Source: an uncultured Clostridia bacterium (GTDB lineage: Bacteria > Bacillota > Clostridia > TANB77 > CAG-508). From it: DNA of 20,961 bases. The position numbers and the translations under genes are program-made. The stretch spans positions 1 to 20,961 of the forward strand of contig CAKPHJ010000022.1 of NCBI GenBank assembly GCA_934157205.1, given 5' to 3'. Position 1 is the stretch's first letter, and each line of letters opens with the position of its first letter. The notes beneath the pieces were generated by a model that worked only from the letters and a program-made list of their open reading frames with translations, made no database searches and was not told where the DNA came from. Shown piece after piece: positions 15,441 to 20,961 of the stretch.

Positions 15441-16577
15441 TTATTCTGATTTACTTTCATTTGTTTGTTCTTCGTTTATTTCTTCTGTTGAATTTGATTC
15501 TTCTTGTTGTTTCATTATCATTTCTCTAAATTGTGTTTCAGATTTTATGTCTATTTTCCAATTTGTTAATCTTGCTGCTAATCTAACATTTTGTCCAGAT
15601 TTTCCTATAGCTAATGATAATTGATCATCTGGGACTATAACTTGTGCAAATTTTTCTTCTTCTTTTATGTCTACAGCTAATATTTTAGCTGGTAATAAGC
15701 TTGCTGCAATATATATTGAAGGATCTTCATTCCATTCTATAACATCAATCTTTTCTCCATTTAATTCATTTATAACATTTTGAATTCTAACTCCTTTTTG
15801 ACCAACACATGAACCTACTGGATCAATATTAGGATCTGGAGAATAAACAGCAATTTTACTTCTATAGCCTGGATCTCTTGAAACACTTTTTATTTCAATA
15901 ACCCCTTCGTATATCTCTGGAATCTCAAACTCTAATAATTTTTTAACAAAATCTGGATGACTTCTAGATACAATTACTTGTGGTGCACCTTTAGCTCCTT
16001 TTTGAACATCTAGTACATATCCTTTGATTTTTTTGTTAACATAGTATTTTTCTGTAGGTATTTGCTCTTTTGTAGGCATAACTCCTTCTAGCTTTCCTAA
16101 ATCCATTATTACAATATTGTTGTCTGCTTTTTGAATTATACCAGATACAATTTCTCCTTTTCTGTCATTAAATTCTGTGTAAATAATTTCACGTTCTGCT
16201 TCTCTTAATTTTTGAATAATTACTTGTTTTGCAGTTTGTGCAGCTATTCTTCCAAAGTTTCTTGGAACAATTTCAATTTCTACTGTATCTCCTTCTTTTA
16301 AGTCTGGATTAATTTTTTGAGCTTCTTCTATGCTTATTTCTGTTGCTTCATCATTTGCATGTTCCATTACTTCTCTTTCAGAGTATACATGTGTTGCTCC
16401 AGTTTGTTTGTCCATTTGTATTCTTACATTTTCTAAGGAATCAAAGTTTCTTTTATATGCTGTTACAAGAGCTGTTTCTATAGATTCTAATAAATATTCC
16501 TTTTTTATTCCTTTTTCTTTTTCTAATTCTTCTAAAGCCAAAATTAGTTCTTTGTTATCAATAGCTTGTTCTTTCAT
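15441..16577 (-). CDS. nusA: Transcription elongation/termination factor NusA
   Basis: 378 residues, like B. subtilis NusA and without the acidic C-terminal repeats of E. coli. The N-terminal RNA polymerase-binding domain (1-125) is followed by S1 (about 135-200; GEIVSGIIQKADNNIVIMDLG), KH1 (GSCVGQKGVRIQNVINEL) and KH2 (LAIGKSGQNVRLAARLTNWKIDI). A Glu/Asn/Ser-rich tail ends the protein. ATG with GGGAGG upstream, 14 bases after rimP. NusA commonly regulates its own operon; the hairpin at 17142-17166 is a candidate target. Confidence 0.97.
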   Translation of the reverse strand: MKEQAIDNKELILALEELEKEKGIKKEYLLESIETALVTAYKRNFDSLENVRIQMDKQTGATHVYSEREVMEHANDEATEISIEEAQKINPDLKEGDTVEIEIVPRNFGRIAAQTAKQVIIQKLREAEREIIYTEFNDRKGEIVSGIIQKADNNIVIMDLGKLEGVMPTKEQIPTEKYYVNKKIKGYVLDVQKGAKGAPQVIVSRSHPDFVKKLLEFEIPEIYEGVIEIKSVSRDPGYRSKIAVYSPDPNIDPVGSCVGQKGVRIQNVINELNGEKIDVIEWNEDPSIYIAASLLPAKILAVDIKEEEKFAQVIVPDDQLSLAIGKSGQNVRLAARLTNWKIDIKSETQFREMIMKQQEESNSTEEINEEQTNESKSE

Positions 16578-16591
16578 TTTTATTCCTCCCT

Positions 16592-17065
16592 TTATTTAAA
16601 TGTTTCCCAATTGTATACTGTTTTTATTTGTGATATATTTTTTCTAGGTATTTGAATTATGTTTTGTTCTTCATTTTTTATTGTTATTGTTTCATCATTA
16701 AATTCTACAAGATTTCCTGTGTGTTCTTTCACTAAGTTTTCGTCTTTTTTAAATAATTTTATATTTATTTTATTGCCTATATTTTTTTCTAGATGTTTAT
16801 TTTTTCTTAAAATTCTTTCTATTCCAGGTGAAGAAACTTCAAGAAAGTATTGCTCTTTTATGTAATTTGCATTGTCTAACATATCGTTTATTCCGTCATT
16901 TATTTTTTCACAGTCTTGTATGTCTATTCCTTCTGGTTTGTCTATAAAAATTCTTAAAAAATAGTTTTTGCCTTCTTTGGCGTATTCAACATCATATAGT
17001 TCATATCCTAGTTCTTCTATTTTTTTTTGTAAAAGGCTTTCTACTTTTTCTTCTATGTTTGCCAA
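16592..17065 (-). CDS. rimP: Ribosome maturation factor RimP
   Basis: 157 residues, the normal length; assists 30S assembly. GYELYDVEYAKEGKNYFLRIFIDKPEGIDIQDCEKIN (19-55) and YFLEVSSPGIERILRKNKH (79-97) are the family signatures. The start is TTG (17063-17065), 8 bases after AGGAGG. First gene of the operon, with a ~120-base leader. Confidence 0.96.
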   Translation of the reverse strand: MANIEEKVESLLQKKIEELGYELYDVEYAKEGKNYFLRIFIDKPEGIDIQDCEKINDGINDMLDNANYIKEQYFLEVSSPGIERILRKNKHLEKNIGNKINIKLFKKDENLVKEHTGNLVEFNDETITIKNEEQNIIQIPRKNISQIKTVYNWETFK

Positions 17066-17141
17066 TTAAATTTCCTCCTATTTTTTTATTTTTAATAAAT
17101 GCAAGCTATTTGTAAAATTTGTATTTTTTACAATATTAATT

Positions 17142-17166
17142 AAGAGTGGGATTTGTTCCCACTCTT
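17142..17166 (-). promoter_or_regulatory. Leader hairpin of the rimP-nusA operon
   Basis: A perfect 10-base-pair stem AAGAGTGGGA/TCCCACTCTT with a 5-base loop lies about 20 bases downstream of the predicted operon start and 77 bases before rimP. It is followed by TAATTAATATT, not a clean T-run. It may be a leaky attenuator (possible NusA feedback) and could also serve as the 3' end of transcripts from the cohesin gene. The hairpin is certain, its role inferred. Confidence 0.6.
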
Positions 17167-17190
17167 GCTATTCTCTTATGCTTCTTTATT

Positions 17191-17219
17191 ATTATACCCA
17201 AACTTTACCAAAATTGCAA
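17191..17219 (-). promoter_or_regulatory. SigA-type promoter of the rimP-nusA-infB operon
   Basis: TTGCAA (17214-17219), 17-base spacer, TATAAT (17191-17196). It starts only 7 bases after the stop codon of the cohesin gene. The expected start point is near 17184. Confidence 0.8.
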
Positions 17220-17226
17220 GCTTTTT

Positions 17227-18021
17227 TTAAATATTTCTATATCTTCTATATAAAATATAAGATGAAATTCCCATTGCTAAAACTATAAATGCAAAAATAA
17301 CTATTCCAGCTTTTATTCCTGTGTTTGGTATTATTTTGCTTGATAAAGTATTATCATTTTTGTTTCCTACATAATTGTTTGAAGTAATTCCTGTATTTCC
17401 AGTAATATTATTAGCTACTATATTATCTTTTCCAGCTATATTTGATATTATATTTTCTATTACATTATCAGTTGTATTTCCAGTAGTATTTTCTGTTGTA
17501 TTACCTATAGTATTTCCTGGTGTTGTGTTATTGTCTGGCTCTTCTGAATTCCCACCATTTGGAATACTAAAATTTAAATTGATGTCTTCACTTGCTACTG
17601 CATCATTTCCTCCATTAGCCATTGATAAGTCTGTGAAACTAATTGTACCATTTCCTTTAGCTGTGCTTTTAACCTTAGCAGTTAATACTGCAAATTCTTG
17701 CGAATCTGATGTAACTCCTGCTGAATCTTTAGACATTATTGCAAATACACCTGTACTATCATTAAGTGCGAAAAATCCTGAAACACTTTCAAAAAAATCT
17801 TTATCATAAGAAATTTTTCCACCTAATGTGTTTATTCCTCCTTCTTGTCCTAAATCTGCAATATCACTTAATTTTATTGTTAATGTAATTGTATCACCAG
17901 CACTAACTGTTTGTTTATCTGGTGTAATATTAACTTTAGCTGTAAAAGCATAAGCTTTTATTGGTATTATTACAATTGCAAGTAATAACATAATTATTAA
18001 TAATTTTTGTACTTTTTTCAT
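17227..18021 (-). CDS. Surface-anchored single-cohesin protein
   Basis: 264 residues. Signal peptide 1-25 (MKKVQKLLIIMLLLAIVI...AYA). Residues about 27-153 form a cohesin-type beta-sandwich: VNITPDKQTVSAGDTITLTIKLSD, GGKISYDKDFFE, then FAVLTAKVKSTAKGNGTISFTDL. A Thr/Asn-rich linker (about 155-228) with GNTTENTTGNTT repeats follows. The C-terminus is IPNTG (231-235), a hydrophobic segment and RRYRNI, the layout of a sortase signal with Ile in place of the usual Leu. Cohesins bind dockerins; the gene immediately upstream in the same direction ends in a dockerin (69-base gap). The pair suggests a small cell-surface docking module. The cohesin type cannot be settled by eye. Confidence 0.85.
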   Translation of the reverse strand: MKKVQKLLIIMLLLAIVIIPIKAYAFTAKVNITPDKQTVSAGDTITLTIKLSDIADLGQEGGINTLGGKISYDKDFFESVSGFFALNDSTGVFAIMSKDSAGVTSDSQEFAVLTAKVKSTAKGNGTISFTDLSMANGGNDAVASEDINLNFSIPNGGNSEEPDNNTTPGNTIGNTTENTTGNTTDNVIENIISNIAGKDNIVANNITGNTGITSNNYVGNKNDNTLSSKIIPNTGIKAGIVIFAFIVLAMGISSYILYRRYRNI

Positions 18022-18090
18022 TTTTCACATTCCTTTATATAAATTTTAGATTTTTGAAGATACCTAAAAACTTATGTCACTTTGCTTTAA

Positions 18091-20783
18091 TTATAAGCCA
18101 ACATATAATTTAGCTATTTTTGATAAATCTGTTATTTCAATTTTTCCATCTCCAGTAAGGTCACCTGCTTTTTTGTAAACACCATCTAAATTGTTCAAAC
18201 CAACTGCAACCTTAGCAATTATAGATAAATCTGAAACTCCAATTTGTCCATTACCAGTAACATCTCCTAAAACAACTATATCATATGTCTTTCCGTTTTG
18301 TGTAATTAATTTATATCCTGTACAAATTAAAGAACTACTTGAAACATCTTCACCATTTTTGTTAACTATTTTATAATTGTTATTAGATGTTATATTATTT
18401 TTAAATGTTTGAATATTTGTATTATGTTGTATATTTTCAATAATACTTTCATCTTCATTTATTTTATATTTATTTGATTCTAAAACTTCCTCTTGTTTAA
18501 TATTTTTTATTTCAATTTTAACATCTGAACTATTTCCTAATTCATCTTTTAAAGTAATTGTTGTACTTATATTTTCTGAAAATGCTTTTTGTATTTTTGT
18601 TTTTTCATCATTTATAAATTCCCAACCATCAACATCTTGTAATTTTTCGTCAGATGTTATAGTAACTGTAACTGGATCTTGTGTATATTCACTTGTACTA
18701 TATGTTACTTCACATTTTGGTCCTATTTTATCTATCCAATCAACTTTTGCAGTTTTAGAACCCTCAAAACCATTTTCATCAGTGTATTCAAATGTAAATT
18801 CTCCATTTTCAGTAAATGTATATGTATTTTTTCCTTCATTGTTTAATATTGTTGCTGTATTTCTATCAAATGATATTGTTGCAATTACATCATTTCTAGT
18901 TTTGTTTGTTTCACTATAATTTATTTCTGCTTTTAATGAATTAGCTACAGAAAGTATAGTTCCATCAGCTTCACCACCAACAATTTTAATTTTTGCTATT
19001 TTTTGTCCTAGTTCATTTGGTTTTATAATTATAGCTGATAAATCATCTGATAATGAACAATTTTCTAGTTCAAAGTCATTACTTGTATATACTTTACTAT
19101 TTGTGTTTTTAGCCGAAATAAATATAGCTGGTAATTTTATTGTAACACTTTCTGTTTGTTCATTTGGCATAGCTTCTGCTAATTTTTGCTGTTTTACATT
19201 AAATTCATTTCTAATTAATAATGATTCTATTTTTGAAACATCATTTATTTTATTATTACTTATATCTAGTGTAAGTAAGCTAACTTGACCTTCTAATGCA
19301 GAAATATCAGATATTCTATTATTTGAAATATTTAAAGTATATAATGATAAACCAGAAATTGCACTTATATCTTTTATTAAGTTATTATTTGCATTTATAG
19401 TTTCTAATTTATTAAGTGATTTTACAGCATCTATTTTTTCTATTTCATTTTTTGAAATATCTAAAACCTTTAAATTTGTATTTTCTGCAAGTGGTTCAAT
19501 ATTATTTATTTTATTACTTGCTAAATATAATCTTTGAATTTCTGTATAATATTTAAGTGATGATATATCTGTTATTTGATTATCTGAAAGTGATAAATCT
19601 GTAAGTTTTGTTTTTACACTGCTATTTTTTTTATGTGCTTCATTTATATTATTTATTAAATTTGATAAACTATTTAAATCTTGTATATTATTTCCTATTA
19701 AATTTAAATTTATTAATTCATAAAGATTTTCTATTGAAGAATAGCTATTATTTAATTTATTATTAGCTAAATTTAAATTTTGCAATTTTGTTAATTTTCT
19801 AATTTCTGTATCATTTGAAATATTATTGTCTGCTAAATTTAAAGTCGTTAAATTCGAAAAATTTCCAAGCCCTTCAAGCTTTTCTATATTTCCATTTGAT
19901 AATTGTAATTCTTTTGTATCTTTTACAACAGATTGTGTAATATTTATTATGTATGGTGCTCTTGCAATATATGTATTTGAACTAGCTCTACTGCTTAAAT
20001 CGTTGTATATTGCAGAATCTAAATTTTTATCTTCAAATTTTAATGTATCTATACTAGATGTGCTTGTACTTAATTTAAAATTAATTGTAGAACCATCTGT
20101 AATTCCACCATGTACAGTTACTTGCATTACATCATTTGTTGTTTTGCTTGAATCCATAATAACATTATAATATGGTGCCATTTGATATTCTTGACCATTA
20201 TTTAACTCTACACCTACTGTTGTATAATAAGAATTTGAATAATATGCTTTACTTGATGAATCTTTAGCACTTTGCAATATGTTTAACAATATTATATATT
20301 GATTTTCATCAATATTTTTCTTATAAATTGCCATATCTATTGATTGATTTCTTAAATTAAGTCCTTTACTAAAAGAAAATTGTTCTATAGGTTTAATGCT
20401 TTGAACTTTATTTTCAGATAAATCTAAAAATTCAATTTCACTCATATATCCTAATGGTGTAATATCTGATATTTGATTGTTTTTTAAAGAAATTTGTTTT
20501 GCTTTTAATATAGATTTTGTAACAGTTTGTCCACCAGATGTTGTTGTTATTCTTATATTTTTTAAGCCAGAATCATTAATTTTGTTATTATCTAAATTTA
20601 CATATTCTAAATATTGTAATTCATCTATTCCAGATAAATTAGATATGTTATTTCCTTTTAAATACAATTCTTTTAAATTTTCTAACAATTTAATACTAGA
20701 AAAACTACTAATTCCTGTATTACTTAAATCTAATATTTCTATATTTCTTAAAACTGCCTTTGTTGTGTTTTCAACTTTTTCTG
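18091..20783 (-). CDS. Leucine-rich-repeat protein with C-terminal dockerin, 5' end missing
   Basis: About 895 visible residues. Many ~22-residue LRRs occur in two blocks (LKELYLKGNNISNLSGI near the N-terminus; LTTLNLADNNI, LTDLSLSDNQITDISSL and others in the middle), typical of internalin-like surface proteins. Then an Ig-like region (GEFTFEYTDENGFEGSKTAKVDWIDK and following) and a type I-like dockerin in the last 58 residues: DVTGNGQIGVSDL and DLTGDGKIEITDL, each with Ca-binding Asp/Asn positions. No signal peptide is visible: the frame continues upstream as LRR-like sequence to about 20783, then the coding strand switches, and an in-frame stop follows at 20845-20847. The TTG at 20688 is not a real start. 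Probably cotranscribed with the cohesin gene. Confidence 0.85.
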
Positions 20784-20785
20784 TA

Positions 20786-20961
20786 ACAAATAAATTAGAA
20801 ATATCAAATAATACAGAAATAGATAATATAAAAATATTAGAAAATCAAGAAAACTTTGTTGATGAAAAAGAAAATAATTTTGATATTTCAAATAAAACAG
20901 TATATACACAAACAATATTTAATAAGCAAAATATAAGTGAGCTATTTGGAGAAAATGGAAC
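20786..20961 (+). CDS. Fragment of a + strand reading frame running off the window
   Basis: 58 codons without a stop in a region so AT-rich that stops are expected about every dozen codons. Composition is purine-rich and hydrophilic (TNKLEISNNTEIDNIKILEN, later NKQNISELFGENG), as in coding strands of neighbouring genes. No ATG, GTG or TTG with a ribosome binding site precedes it; upstream the same frame is antisense to the LRR gene. It could be the displaced N-terminal part of a surface protein, perhaps the LRR protein itself, joined in inverted orientation. No family recognised. Confidence 0.55.

Noticed and set aside
20686..20688. TTG as start of the LRR-dockerin gene
   Set aside because: The frame and LRR pattern continue upstream to about 20783, there is no ribosome binding site, and no signal peptide would follow.

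Overview
The window is very AT-rich (well under 30% GC by eye). AGA is the main arginine codon, Shine-Dalgarno sites are of AGGAGG type, several genes start with TTG, RNase P RNA is type A, and a cohesin/dockerin pair is present. Together with the gene order this points to an uncultured, probably gut-associated member of the Clostridia. The exact order cannot be read from the sequence.

Layout. At the left end are a possible gene-end fragment (to about 68) and a monocistronic RluA-type pseudouridine synthase on the + strand (197-1066), which converges on the RNase P RNA gene (1085-1430, - strand). Everything from there to about 20780 is on the - strand. In transcription order (high to low coordinate) it holds a leucine-rich-repeat protein with a C-terminal dockerin, then a signal-peptide/cohesin/IPNTG-anchor protein. 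Next comes the translation operon rimP-nusA-ylxR(rnpM)-ylxQ-infB-rbfA-nrnA-truB. It has a strong promoter at 17191-17219, a leader hairpin, and a strong terminator right after truB at 9520-9572. Then follow an unrecognised gene (8676-9440), rsmE with its own consensus promoter, a small membrane protein, yicC, remA, rpoZ, gmk, priA, def and fmt. The rnpB promoter sits in the 3' end of fmt.

Main observation. Three housekeeping genes (infB, priA, rsmE) are split by +1 frameshifts, with two shifts in priA. All four shift points have the same form: the zero-frame codon is CGG, and dropping its first C (reading CGGN as GGN) restores the conserved protein. The restored residue is glycine each time, including the invariant glycines of PriA IGARSA and RsmE GPEGG. 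By hand scan, these four are the only in-frame CGG codons in the coding sequence of the window. Ten other coding-strand CGG triplets lie out of frame in intact genes. This looks like a lineage in which CGG is no longer an ordinary arginine codon and instead causes, or is decoded with, a +1 frameshift, in effect a four-base glycine codon CGGN. Simple gene decay or random indels explain it poorly because the genes are essential or highly conserved. Sequencing artefact remains the main alternative.

At the right edge (about 20784) the coding strand switches abruptly. The LRR gene (- strand) loses its 5' end, and a stop-free + strand reading frame runs off the window. That suggests an inversion or a fold-back assembly chimera.
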